In this document: piece by piece, positions 23,445 through 32,331 of the stretch | Position numbering within the stretch: position 1 is the stretch's first letter | How the letters are laid out: each line of letters opens with the position of its first letter | DNA from: an uncultured Mucilaginibacter sp. | GTDB lineage: Bacteria > Bacteroidota > Bacteroidia > Sphingobacteriales > Sphingobacteriaceae | Assembly (NCBI RefSeq): GCF_946479965.1 | Contig: NZ_CAMLHX010000025.1 | Span: 1 to 58,113, forward strand | Length of the DNA: 58,113 nt | Reading direction: 5' to 3' | The notes under the pieces: generated by a model | What the model was told of the DNA's origin: nothing | Databases searched by the model: none | Seen by the model: the letters and a program-made list of their open reading frames with translations, nothing else | Made by a program: the position numbers and the translations under genes

Positions 23445-26261
23445 ATGCCAAAAGACAACTCCATTAAATCAATCCTCATTATCGGTTCGGGTCCTATTAT
23501 TATTGGCCAGGCCTGCGAGTTTGATTACGCCGGTTCGCAAGCTGCATTATCGCTAAAAGACGAAGGTATTTCGGTTTCCATTATCAACAGCAACCCGGCC
23601 ACTATCATGACCGATAAGGTTATTGCTGACCATGTTTACCTGCTGCCGCTTGAGCCTGCAAGCATTGAAAAGATATTACAGGAACAGAAAATTGACGCCG
23701 TATTGCCTACCATGGGCGGTCAAACCGCACTTAACCTTTGCATTGCTTGTGCGGAACAAGGTATTTGGGAAAAATACGGCACCAAGATAGTAGGTGTTGA
23801 TTTAGCAGCTATTGAAAAGACAGAGAACCGCGAAGCCTTCCGCCAGCTGATGGTTGACATTGGTGTTGGCGTGGCCACATCAAAAATTGCCAACTCGTTT
23901 TTAGAAGGTAAAGAAGCCGCGCAGGAAATTGGTTTCCCGCTGGTTATACGCCCAAGCTATACCTTAGGCGGTAAAGGCGCAGGCTTTGTACATAAAAAAG
24001 AAGATTTTGACGCGGCGCTTAGTCGCGGATTACAAGCATCGCCAACCCACGAGGTATTGGTAGAGCAAGCCGTTTTAGGATGGAAAGAATACGAGCTGGA
24101 GTTGTTGCGCGATAGCAATGACAACGTTATTATCATCTGCTCCATTGAGAACTTTGACCCGATGGGTATCCACACGGGCGATTCGATTACCGTGGCCCCG
24201 GCCATGACTTTGAGCGACCGATGCTACCAGGAAATGCGTAACCAGGCCATCAAAATGATGCGCGCCATAGGTAACTTTGCCGGTGGTTGTAACGTGCAGT
24301 TCTCGGTTAACCCGGCAGATGAAGCTATCATCGCTATCGAGATCAACCCACGTGTATCACGCTCATCTGCCCTGGCATCAAAAGCAACAGGTTATCCTAT
24401 TGCTAAAATCGCTGCCAAGCTGGCTATAGGTTATAACCTTGACGAAATAGAAAATCAGATCACCAAAACAACATCAGCTTATTTTGAGCCGACGCTGGAC
24501 TACGTGATCGTGAAGATCCCTCGCTGGAATTTTGATAAATTTAAAGGCGCTAACCGCGAGTTGGGGCTGCAAATGAAATCGGTTGGCGAGGTAATGGGCA
24601 TTGGCCGCAGCTTTATTGAGGCTTTGCAGAAAGCCTGTCAGAGTTTAGAGATCGGCCGCGCCGGTTTAGGTGCCGACGGCAGACAAAGCCGCAATCTTGA
24701 CGAAATAATGCATAGCCTTGAGCATCCAAGTTGGGACAGGCTGTTCCATATTTACGATGCTTTAAGCTTAGGCGTGCCGATTGAATCTGTGCGCAAAGCT
24801 ACCAAGATAGACCGCTGGTTCCTTAATCAGATAATGGAAGTGGTGTCAATGGAGAATGAATTGCGTAGGTATTCTCTAAACAATATCCCGGAAGATTTTC
24901 TCTTTACCCTTAAGCAAAAAGGATTTTCAGATCAGCAGATAGCGTATATATTAACCAATACTACCGAAGAGCAGGTTTACCAACGTCGCCAGGAGCTGGG
25001 CATACGCCGTGTTTATAAAATGGTAGATACCTGCGCTGCTGAGTTCCCGGCTAAAACGCCTTACTACTACTCTACTTACGAGGGAGAGAACGAATCCATC
25101 GTTTCTGATAAGAAAAAGATAATTGTATTAGGCTCCGGTCCTAATCGCATTGGTCAGGGTATTGAGTTTGATTATAGCTGCGTGCACGGTTTGTTAGCAG
25201 CCAAAGAGTCGGGTTTTGAAGCCATCATGGTTAACTGTAACCCTGAGACTGTATCAACCGACTTTAACATGGCAGATAAGTTATACTTTGAGCCGGTATT
25301 CTGGGAGCACGTACGTGAGATAATTGATCTGGAGAAACCTTATGGTGTAATCGTTCAGTTAGGGGGCCAAACTGCCCTTAAAATGGCTGAGAAAATGCAC
25401 GAGCATGGCATCAAGATCATTGGGACATCATTCAATGACATGGATATCGCCGAGGACCGTGGCCGTTTCTCTGATCTGTTAAAAGAACTGGAGATCCCTT
25501 ATCCTAAATACGGCGTAGCAGAAAGCGCTGAAGAAGCAATTGAGGTTGCTCATCAGGTAGGCTATCCGGTACTGGTTCGTCCAAGTTATGTATTAGGAGG
25601 CCAGGGAATGAGCATTGTTATTAATGATGAGGACCTGGAGAAAGCAGTAGTAAGTTTGTTAAAGAACCTACCGGGCAACCGCGTGTTGATAGACCACTTC
25701 CTTGATCGTGCGTCGGAAGCCGAATCAGATTCTATCTGTGATGGCGAGGACGTACATATCATCGGTTTAATGGAGCATATTGAGCCTGCAGGTATCCACT
25801 CCGGCGACTCGTACTCAGTGCTTCCGCCTTTTGATCTGTCAGAAGATGTGATCAAAAAAATGGAGGAGTATACTATCAAAATTGCAAAAGCGTTAAACGT
25901 TTGTGGTTTACTGAATATACAATTCGCCATAAAGAATGATAGTGTATATGTGATAGAGGCTAACCCCCGGGCGTCTCGTACGGTGCCATTTATAGCAAAA
26001 GCTTACGATGTACCTTACATTAACATTGCCGCTAAGGTTATGCTGGGTGTGGCCAAACTGAAAGACTTTACTATTGAGCGCAAGCTATGGGGATATGCCA
26101 TAAAAGAACCGGTGTTCTCTTTTGATAAATTCCCTGAAGTGGAAAAACAATTGGGTCCCGAAATGAAGTCGACAGGCGAAGCTATCCGCTTTATACCTAA
26201 CCTGCAGGATCCATATTTCAGGCATTTGTATAAAGAAAAATCAATGTACCTGAGCAAGTAG
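23445..26261 (+). CDS. carB: Carbamoyl-phosphate synthase large subunit, without allosteric domain
   Basis: A 938-residue CarB that makes carbamoyl phosphate from bicarbonate, ATP and ammonia delivered by CarA, feeding pyrimidine and arginine synthesis. Both homologous halves are present: the N-terminal ATP-grasp half opens with GSGPIIIGQACEFDYAGSQA and the second with GSGPNRIGQGIEFDYS near residue 565. Both carry the expected PSYxLGG and EINPRxSRSSAL / EANPRASRT blocks. The usual length is about 1070; the missing part is the C-terminal MGS-like domain that binds UMP and ornithine in E. coli. The stop follows a natural end (YKEKSMYLSK). I believe this short form is common in Bacteroidota, so it is not a truncation by mutation. 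carA is not in the window. Confidence 0.95.
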   Translation: MPKDNSIKSILIIGSGPIIIGQACEFDYAGSQAALSLKDEGISVSIINSNPATIMTDKVIADHVYLLPLEPASIEKILQEQKIDAVLPTMGGQTALNLCIACAEQGIWEKYGTKIVGVDLAAIEKTENREAFRQLMVDIGVGVATSKIANSFLEGKEAAQEIGFPLVIRPSYTLGGKGAGFVHKKEDFDAALSRGLQASPTHEVLVEQAVLGWKEYELELLRDSNDNVIIICSIENFDPMGIHTGDSITVAPAMTLSDRCYQEMRNQAIKMMRAIGNFAGGCNVQFSVNPADEAIIAIEINPRVSRSSALASKATGYPIAKIAAKLAIGYNLDEIENQITKTTSAYFEPTLDYVIVKIPRWNFDKFKGANRELGLQMKSVGEVMGIGRSFIEALQKACQSLEIGRAGLGADGRQSRNLDEIMHSLEHPSWDRLFHIYDALSLGVPIESVRKATKIDRWFLNQIMEVVSMENELRRYSLNNIPEDFLFTLKQKGFSDQQIAYILTNTTEEQVYQRRQELGIRRVYKMVDTCAAEFPAKTPYYYSTYEGENESIVSDKKKIIVLGSGPNRIGQGIEFDYSCVHGLLAAKESGFEAIMVNCNPETVSTDFNMADKLYFEPVFWEHVREIIDLEKPYGVIVQLGGQTALKMAEKMHEHGIKIIGTSFNDMDIAEDRGRFSDLLKELEIPYPKYGVAESAEEAIEVAHQVGYPVLVRPSYVLGGQGMSIVINDEDLEKAVVSLLKNLPGNRVLIDHFLDRASEAESDSICDGEDVHIIGLMEHIEPAGIHSGDSYSVLPPFDLSEDVIKKMEEYTIKIAKALNVCGLLNIQFAIKNDSVYVIEANPRASRTVPFIAKAYDVPYINIAAKVMLGVAKLKDFTIERKLWGYAIKEPVFSFDKFPEVEKQLGPEMKSTGEAIRFIPNLQDPYFRHLYKEKSMYLSK

Positions 26262-26349
26262 TATTTGTCAGCAGGGTGTTAATATTCACTTAGTTAAATC
26301 AAACCTGCATACGATTTGTTTATTTTTGTAGAAATATTTTAAGAAGATT

Positions 26350-26763
26350 ATGATGTACCCGGAATATTTGGTTGCCCCTATGCGGGAAGAGTTAACCAAA
26401 GTTGGTTTTGAAGAGTTAAAAGATGCTGCAGCCGTAACCAGTGCTGTAGAAAGTGAAGGAACTGTGTTTGTAGTGGTTAATTCTGTTTGCGGTTGCGCTG
26501 CTGCTAATGCGCGCCCTGCGGCGCGTATAGCTTCGCAAAACGCTAAACATCCCGATAAATTGGTTACTGTTTTTGCAGGTATGGAGAAAGAAGCTGTTGA
26601 TAAAGCGCGTGCTTATATGCTGCCTTATCCTCCGTCATCGCCTGCTATGGCTTTGTTTAAAGATGGTAAATTAGTTCATATTATTGAACGCCATCAAATT
26701 GAGGGTCGTCCTGCTCAAATGATAGCGGATAACCTGATCAGCGCGTTTGAGCAGTACTGCTAA
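26350..26763 (+). CDS. BrxA/BrxB family bacilliredoxin
   Basis: A 137-residue YphP/YqiW family protein. The hallmark CGC motif is in NSVCGCAAANARPA, and the conserved GMEKEAV and PPSSPAMALF blocks are present. Bacilliredoxins are thioredoxin-like proteins that remove bacillithiol from modified proteins in Firmicutes; Bacteroidota members are widespread and some also make bacillithiol. A TATTTTTG -7 element at 26321-26328 lies 21 bases before the first of two ATG codons. A terminator follows at 26785. Confidence 0.93.
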   Translation: MMYPEYLVAPMREELTKVGFEELKDAAAVTSAVESEGTVFVVVNSVCGCAAANARPAARIASQNAKHPDKLVTVFAGMEKEAVDKARAYMLPYPPSSPAMALFKDGKLVHIIERHQIEGRPAQMIADNLISAFEQYC

Positions 26764-26784
26764 TTCCAAACGATTTAAAGATAT

Positions 26785-26816
26785 AAACCGGGATGTTGTA
26801 CATGCCGGTTTTTTTT
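26785..26816 (+). terminator. Terminator of the bacilliredoxin gene
   Basis: AAACCGG-G-ATG, loop TTGTA, CAT-G-CCGGTTT followed by a run of T. Confidence 0.8.
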
Positions 26817-26936
26817 ATGGTCAGCAAAGTATTAATTCACACTTATTGTGTAACATTTTAATTATTTAACTGTCTTATTTATTAAAGTATTTAACAGAAA
26901 ACTCGTTAATTCGCTCATTAACTGATCAATTACTAC

Positions 26937-29426
26937 ATGAAAAAAACCATTTTTTCCGGTTTATTAACCGGTATTCTTGTTGTTGGCTGCCTGGTTCGCC
27001 CGGCAGTGGCTCAGCAAGCTAAGCCAGACGAGGCCCACTCTACTGTCTATCGCGCAACCTATCCCCGCATAAATGATCTTATCCACACTAAATTGGATGT
27101 TCGCTTCGATTATAAAAAGCGATACCTGTATGGTAAAGAATGGGTTACTTTAAAGCCGCATTTTTATCCTACGGACACCTTAAGACTTGATGCCAAAGGA
27201 ATGGATATAAAAGCTTTGGCGGTTGTAAAAGAGGGTAAAAATGTTCCACTTAAATACACCTATGATAGCCTTACACTGGCCATTACTTTAGATAAGGTTT
27301 ACCGCAACAACGAAAAATACACCATCTATATTGATTACACCTCAAAGCCTAACAATCTTAAGGCCAAGGGTAGCGCAGCTATAAACGATGCAAAGGGTTT
27401 GTATTTTATAAATCCGGACGGTACTGAAAAAGATAAACCTGTGCAGATATGGACGCAGGGCGAAACAGAGAGTTCATCGGCATGGTTCCCAACCATTGAA
27501 AGTGGATCACAAAAAACCACCGACGAGATCAACATGACTGTGCCAGCCAAGTACGTTACCTTGTCAAACGGTAAATTAACGGCACAAAAAACTAATACTG
27601 ATGGTACCCGTACTGATACCTGGAAAATGGATCTGCCGCACTCGCCTTACTTGTTTATGATGGCTGTGGGCGATTTTACAATATACCACGATAAATGGCG
27701 CGACAAACCGGTTGATTACTACCTGGAAGCGAAATACGCACCTTATGCAAAAGACATTTTTGGCTTAACGCCGGAAATGATGGAGTTTTACTCAAAAACG
27801 CTGGGTGTTGACTATCCGTGGAACAAATACGCGCAGATTGTTGTGCGCGATTATGTGAGTGGCGCTATGGAAAACACCACCGCTACGCTGCATGGGGCAT
27901 ATGTGCAGGCAACCAAACGGGAGCTAATGGATACTTATTACGGCCAGGGACCAAGTACAATAGCCCATGAGTTGTTTCACCAGTGGTTTGGCGACTATGT
28001 TACTGCCGAAAGTTGGAGCAATCTTACCGTAAACGAGTCGTTTGCTGATTTTAGCGAGACCATGTGGGCAGAGCACAAATACGGGAAAGACGAAGGCGAT
28101 GCACATATTCACCAGGATATGCTTACTTATATGAGATCGCCCGGTGCAGAGACGAAAAACCTTGTAAGGTTTAATTATGATGACAAGGAAGACGTGTTTG
28201 ACCAGGTTACCTATCAAAAAGGGGGGCGTATTTTATATATGTTACGCAACTATTTAGGTAACGATGCTTTTTACAAGGGCTTGAATATTTATTTAAAAAC
28301 CAATGCATTCAAAGCCGGCGAAGCTCAGCAATTGAGGCTTGCCCTTGAGGAAGCAAGCGGTCTGGATCTGAACTGGTTCTTTAATCAATGGTATTATAAT
28401 GCCGGTCACCCGCAGTTAAATATCAGCTACAAATGGGATGATGCCAAAAAAACGCAGACCGTTTATTTGGTGCAAACCCAGCCAGGCGACGCCTTTGTTT
28501 TACCTATGGCTGTTGATATTTATGCCGGCGGTAAAAAAACACGTCATAAAATATGGATGCGCGGTAAAGCAGATACATTAACATTCGCATCAGCTACCAA
28601 GCCCGATCTGGTGAATGTCGATGGTGATAAGGTTATTTTAGCAGAAAAGAAAGACGCCAAAACATTAAATGAGTTTGCCTTCCAGTACAACAATGCACCA
28701 TTATTTCTTGATCGCCTTGAAGCCATGCAGGCTGCTGTGCCTGCACAAACCGATAAAGTAGCGCAAGGGATTTTGATAGCGGCGTTGAAAGATAAGTATT
28801 ATGGCTTACGCGCGTCGGCCATTGCTGCGTTAAAGATGACCAACGACGAGGTGCGTAACGCAGCGCAACCGATACTGACGAATCTTGCACAAACAGACCC
28901 GAATACTTTGGTGCGTGCAGCAGCTATTACCGCCTTAGGTAAACTTAAAGCACCGGGAATGATGAATGTATTTAAGGAAGCAGCTAAAAATGAATCATAC
29001 GCCGTACAGGGCGCGGCCTTAAATGCCATAACACTGTTAGATGCACCGCAGGGGTTTCAATTGGCTAAAGCATTTGAAAAAGATAATAAAGGAGCCCTTA
29101 CTACCGCCATTTTAGGTGTTTACGCTGCTAATGGTAGCGATGCGGAGTGGCCTTTTGTATATGATCAGTACAAAGAAGCCGGCGCTCAAACCAGGTATAA
29201 CCTGGCAGCAGCATTTGCCGGAATGGCGGGTAAAGTAAACAACCCGGTTTACGCCCAACAGGCAATAAGCGAACTTAAAGCTTTTGGTTTGCAGTATAAG
29301 GCGCAAGGCATAGCACCCAATATAATAAAGGTGTTGGAGGCATTGAAAGCCGCCCGCACCCAGAAAAATGATGCTGCGTCAGCAGCATCGGCCGATGAAG
29401 CAATTAAGGCCATTAACGCGGCTTAA
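26937..29426 (+). CDS. M1 family aminopeptidase with C-terminal HEAT-like region, exported
   Basis: An 829-residue zinc metallopeptidase. It begins with a signal peptide (about 1-25, ending AVAQ). The substrate-anchoring GAMEN is at 309-313. The zinc site is HELFH (344-348) plus Glu367 in the NESFAD segment, with the normal 18-residue spacing. After the catalytic domain (to about residue 510) comes a beta domain and, from about 590, alanine-rich helical pairs resembling HEAT repeats, as in many Bacteroidota M1 enzymes. Role: removal of N-terminal residues from peptides in the periplasm or outside. The C-terminus is alanine-rich (AASAASADEAIKAINAA). Ends at the terminator 29446-29481. Confidence 0.93.
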   Translation: MKKTIFSGLLTGILVVGCLVRPAVAQQAKPDEAHSTVYRATYPRINDLIHTKLDVRFDYKKRYLYGKEWVTLKPHFYPTDTLRLDAKGMDIKALAVVKEGKNVPLKYTYDSLTLAITLDKVYRNNEKYTIYIDYTSKPNNLKAKGSAAINDAKGLYFINPDGTEKDKPVQIWTQGETESSSAWFPTIESGSQKTTDEINMTVPAKYVTLSNGKLTAQKTNTDGTRTDTWKMDLPHSPYLFMMAVGDFTIYHDKWRDKPVDYYLEAKYAPYAKDIFGLTPEMMEFYSKTLGVDYPWNKYAQIVVRDYVSGAMENTTATLHGAYVQATKRELMDTYYGQGPSTIAHELFHQWFGDYVTAESWSNLTVNESFADFSETMWAEHKYGKDEGDAHIHQDMLTYMRSPGAETKNLVRFNYDDKEDVFDQVTYQKGGRILYMLRNYLGNDAFYKGLNIYLKTNAFKAGEAQQLRLALEEASGLDLNWFFNQWYYNAGHPQLNISYKWDDAKKTQTVYLVQTQPGDAFVLPMAVDIYAGGKKTRHKIWMRGKADTLTFASATKPDLVNVDGDKVILAEKKDAKTLNEFAFQYNNAPLFLDRLEAMQAAVPAQTDKVAQGILIAALKDKYYGLRASAIAALKMTNDEVRNAAQPILTNLAQTDPNTLVRAAAITALGKLKAPGMMNVFKEAAKNESYAVQGAALNAITLLDAPQGFQLAKAFEKDNKGALTTAILGVYAANGSDAEWPFVYDQYKEAGAQTRYNLAAAFAGMAGKVNNPVYAQQAISELKAFGLQYKAQGIAPNIIKVLEALKAARTQKNDAASAASADEAIKAINAA

Positions 29427-29445
29427 TAAAAAAAGCGCATAAATA

Positions 29446-29481
29446 AAAACGGGCATCCACTAAAAATGGGTGCCCGGTTTT
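29446..29481. terminator. Bidirectional terminator between the M1 peptidase and a convergent gene
   Basis: CGGGCATCCA and TGGGTGCCCG arms (10 bp, one G-T) around CTAAAAA, with A-rich and T-rich flanks. Confidence 0.85.
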
Positions 29482-29493
29482 ATGTAATTGACT

Positions 29494-30288
29494 TTATTTT
29501 TTAGTACAGGTTTCCGTAATTGCTGTGCGCCTTGTTGCTGTATAGACAACGCCATTCACCATTTCGTAGCCCGTAGATACTATTTGTGAATAACGTTTCA
29601 ACACAAGCCCGGTATTATTATCAATTAATATGGTGCCATTAATGCGGCTGTTTAAATTTCCCCCTAATTCTGATGATTTAAAAGTGATTGTGGTGGTGCG
29701 TGGCGTTGTGGCATAAATGGTATAGGTGGTTTGCGTTTTAGGCGTATTAATTGGCCATGAATATCCCTTTTTTAATGTGCTGTTTGGTGGAAAACCGGCA
29801 AGGAAAGGTAGCGCTGTTCCTGCTTGAAAATTTTCAGGCTGAATGCCCGAAAAAGACAAAAGCGTATCGTTCAGCCTCACAGGTGGCCTGGTTTCCAATA
29901 TTTCACCCTTGTTATTAACACCAACCTGTAATTTAACCCGCCCCAAATTTTGCAACCCAACCTGGATCATCGAATTAGGATCGGCCGCTTTGGCTGAAGA
30001 ATAGATAAAGGATTGGTCCATAGCGCTTATGGTGTCAATAAGTTTAGTAGTTGAAATGGCTATTGACGCCCCCTGCATATTTGCATCTGTTACTTTGTAT
30101 GACCGCACCATAGTTGATGATGAGCTTACATCCAACTTTTGACTGCCACGTTGTAATACACAGTTTGACCGCACAAGCACTTCACGCTGAAACTCCTCTC
30201 CCTTTTTAAATTTACTTTGCGCACTTGAAGCGATGCTTATTACTATAAACAAAAGGGCTAGCGAATATTTTAAACTGACATTTTTCAT
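29494..30288 (-). CDS. Secreted hypothetical protein (264 residues)
   Basis: It has a signal peptide (about 1-23, ending SSAQ). The mature part is rich in Ser, Thr and Ile with alternating hydrophobic residues, as in beta-rich lipoprotein-carrier-like folds; for example LGRVKLQVGVNNKGEILE and INGTILIDNNTGLVLKRYSQ, the latter typical of proteins that measure how a surface lipid or substrate is treated. The pattern reminds me of the DUF6263 family, but I cannot confirm it. It is the last gene of a three-gene unit (spacing 1 base to the upstream gene), ending at the shared terminator. Confidence 0.65.
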   Translation of the reverse strand: MKNVSLKYSLALLFIVISIASSAQSKFKKGEEFQREVLVRSNCVLQRGSQKLDVSSSSTMVRSYKVTDANMQGASIAISTTKLIDTISAMDQSFIYSSAKAADPNSMIQVGLQNLGRVKLQVGVNNKGEILETRPPVRLNDTLLSFSGIQPENFQAGTALPFLAGFPPNSTLKKGYSWPINTPKTQTTYTIYATTPRTTTITFKSSELGGNLNSRINGTILIDNNTGLVLKRYSQIVSTGYEMVNGVVYTATRRTAITETCTKK

Positions 30289-30289
30289 T

Positions 30290-30946
30290 CTAGTTCGGTG
30301 TGATTATCAGTTTAAAGTCTATGGTTTGTGGCACGCCCGGTGTGCTCCACAATACCGTTCCTATAGGCGGTCCCGAAAAAGTAACGGGCAAACTTACTTT
30401 GGGTATAAGGGGCAGCCCGGTATCGCGCGTGTTTGGAGCAACAGAGCCTACGGGTTCCGGCGGAATAGGTGGCATATCGGGAGCCAATGGCATCGGCATA
30501 TTGCCGGATATAGGCTCGGGCATATCCTGCAACGAGCGGTCTGGCATATTGGGCATTTCAGGCATTTCGGGCAGCGGAATGCCTGAAAATGCAACGAGGA
30601 TATCAGCAGTTTCGGGTTGTTGCGGCTGGCTCGCATCGGGCGGCGTTGCAGAAATAGGCGCCAACTGCAATACAGAAACTGCGGCCACAGGCTGAACACC
30701 CGCCGGCACATCAGCAAACGGTAAAGCCACGGCCCCGGAATTACCTGCACTGCCTGTTGCATCCCCTTTGGTTATTGTCCCCGGTGCTACCGGAGGCGGC
30801 ACGTTCCAGTCGGACTGGTTGCCGCGCTGCGCATTTGCTTTATTAAAGAAACACGTGCCAATTAGAAAAACTAATATAAAAGGCATCAGGAAGCACCCTG
30901 GTCTTCGGTCCACCCTCGCATTTGCCTCTTTATAGTTCGGTCTCAT
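30290..30946 (-). CDS. Secreted Pro/Met-rich hypothetical protein
   Basis: A 218-residue protein with a signal sequence (about 21-40) starting at ATG 30946; a longer frame from 30979 would overlap the upstream gene by 28 bases. Most of it is low complexity: Pro, Ala and Val segments, then a run of MPEMP/DMP units (PLPEMPEMPNMPDRSL and similar, about 135-180). A C-terminal part (VSLPVTFSGPPIGTVLWSTP) looks like a short beta domain. The Met-Pro-Asp repeats are unusual; they might bind metal or form an extended linker. Middle gene of the unit 31785-29494. Function unknown. Confidence 0.6.
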   Translation of the reverse strand: MRPNYKEANARVDRRPGCFLMPFILVFLIGTCFFNKANAQRGNQSDWNVPPPVAPGTITKGDATGSAGNSGAVALPFADVPAGVQPVAAVSVLQLAPISATPPDASQPQQPETADILVAFSGIPLPEMPEMPNMPDRSLQDMPEPISGNMPMPLAPDMPPIPPEPVGSVAPNTRDTGLPLIPKVSLPVTFSGPPIGTVLWSTPGVPQTIDFKLIITPN

Positions 30947-30951
30947 TTTAA

Positions 30952-31785
30952 TTATCTTTTTATTGAAAGCGGATAACATACAACAAATGACGCGTTCACC
31001 TTATCCGAAGAAAATCTGGTTAAGTTGGTTAATCCAATGCCAAGCGCCAACGGTTTTTCAAACGGTTTAATTCCGAGAGAACACCCCAGATTCATCCCCG
31101 ACCATTCCGCATTAAAGTTAACTTTTTTAAGTAATTCATAGGATATGCTTCCAAATATGGCCGTTCCATGGTAGCCTCTACCCGCTTGTATATCATATGG
31201 GCTTTTTCTGTAAAACCTACCGGTGCCGATACCTATGGTGTAACTCAGTTTTGAGCTCCCAGGATTTAGCGACGATGGAAGGGATTGAATGGCATGACTA
31301 AATGCGATATATATTGTCGATCCCTGAGAATCGCTAAGTCTTGGATTTGCAAATAACTGCATAGCTCCCGCTGAAATACTACTGCCCACAAAAACACGAC
31401 GGCTTACTGATAAATTCCCCGAAAAGTTGCTCACATTTGATATATCAGTGGCATTAAAGCTAACAGCAATATTCACTGCGCGCTCCGGATCGCCAAAACA
31501 AAAGCCCGCGAAAGATATAAGGTCTGGATCTGTTCCATAGGGCTCCATATTGTTGCCCCCCACCCCTCCAAATACATAACTACCAAAGCCACCCCAGCCC
31601 GAAGGAACAGTTATGCTCTGTAAAACAGGGTTTGGCAAAAGCTCTTCTCTGGGGCCTTTAACCGGGGCCAAAAGCACATCCATTTGTTTCTGCAAGGCGT
31701 CCTCAAACGAACTTTGGGCAAATACATTGTTAAAACTTAACAACCCACCAACCATCAGCACTAAATATTTTAAGCGCCGCCGCAT
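30952..31785 (-). CDS. Probable outer-membrane beta-barrel protein
   Basis: From ATG at 31785 the protein has 277 residues, with a signal peptide (LVLMVGGLLSFNNVFAQ) and then alternating hydrophobic strands, Gly-rich turns and a final aromatic/basic end (SFVVCYPLSIKR) as in outer-membrane barrels. The frame opens at 31815; the later ATG fits the signal peptide better. It is the first gene of the unit with the Pro/Met-rich and 264-residue proteins, suggesting a barrel with two secreted partners. No known family recognised; it does not show clear PorP/SprF motifs. Confidence 0.6.
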   Translation of the reverse strand: MRRRLKYLVLMVGGLLSFNNVFAQSSFEDALQKQMDVLLAPVKGPREELLPNPVLQSITVPSGWGGFGSYVFGGVGGNNMEPYGTDPDLISFAGFCFGDPERAVNIAVSFNATDISNVSNFSGNLSVSRRVFVGSSISAGAMQLFANPRLSDSQGSTIYIAFSHAIQSLPSSLNPGSSKLSYTIGIGTGRFYRKSPYDIQAGRGYHGTAIFGSISYELLKKVNFNAEWSGMNLGCSLGIKPFEKPLALGIGLTNLTRFSSDKVNASFVVCYPLSIKR

Positions 31786-32000
31786 TAATTTGCAAGCCCT
31801 CGGGGTAAAGGTCATAGGTAGTTAGGTGTATTTTTAAGTAAATATATCATTCTATTTCAAAACTTTTTGCCTTAAACTTAATATGCCAAGGTAATTAGGT
31901 GTAAAGTTACCAGATATTCATTCCCTAGGAAATACCACCCTCCTTGTATTGTTCACCTTTTTGTTACGCCCTAAACTTGTATCATCAAAACATAAAAGCC

Positions 32001-32195
32001 ATGGAAACATTTTTAGATGTGATTATTTATTCTACACCAATTATTTTCATCGCGCTATCGCGCATGTATATGCTCAAATATCGAAAATTGCAGGGTACAG
32101 GTAAAATACCTGACATAATGAGTGCAGAAAAAAAGCAAACCTTCTTTTTTGTACTATCCTTAGTAACAGCGCTGGTAATATTCATTTTTGTTTAG
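32001..32195 (+). CDS. Small membrane protein with two hydrophobic segments (64 residues)
   Basis: ATG at 32001 (METFLDVIIYSTPIIFIA) begins a 64-residue protein with one hydrophobic segment near 5-20, a basic hydrophilic loop (MLKYRKLQGTGK) and a second segment near 46-64 (FFFVLSLVTALVIFIFV). The frame extends upstream to 31944, but that part lacks protein-like character. A good terminator follows at 32218, so it is an independent small gene. Function unknown; such two-segment peptides sometimes modulate membrane complexes. Confidence 0.6.
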   Translation: METFLDVIIYSTPIIFIALSRMYMLKYRKLQGTGKIPDIMSAEKKQTFFFVLSLVTALVIFIFV

Positions 32196-32217
32196 CTTAC
32201 CCTGCATCTTCCTTATT

Positions 32218-32247
32218 AACCGCGACACTTTGCGTCGCGGTTTTTTT
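32218..32247 (+). terminator. Terminator of the small membrane protein gene
   Basis: CCGCGAC, 7-base loop, GTCGCGG and seven T: a strong intrinsic terminator. It lies inside the longer open frame of the histidine kinase, which supports the later kinase start. Confidence 0.9.
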
Positions 32248-32331
32248 GTGCTTATTATTCATCATCCCATTAGTATAATTTACTTGCCGTTGGGTTTTTT
32301 ATTATCTTTAAAAGGGTTTATTCACCCGGCT

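Noticed and set aside
23445..26261. carB as a truncated pseudogene
   Set aside because: Both ATP-grasp halves are intact and the end is clean; the short form is believed normal in Bacteroidota.
32188..32331. Long start of the histidine kinase
   Set aside because: The extension runs through a strong intrinsic terminator; the signal peptide begins at 32332.
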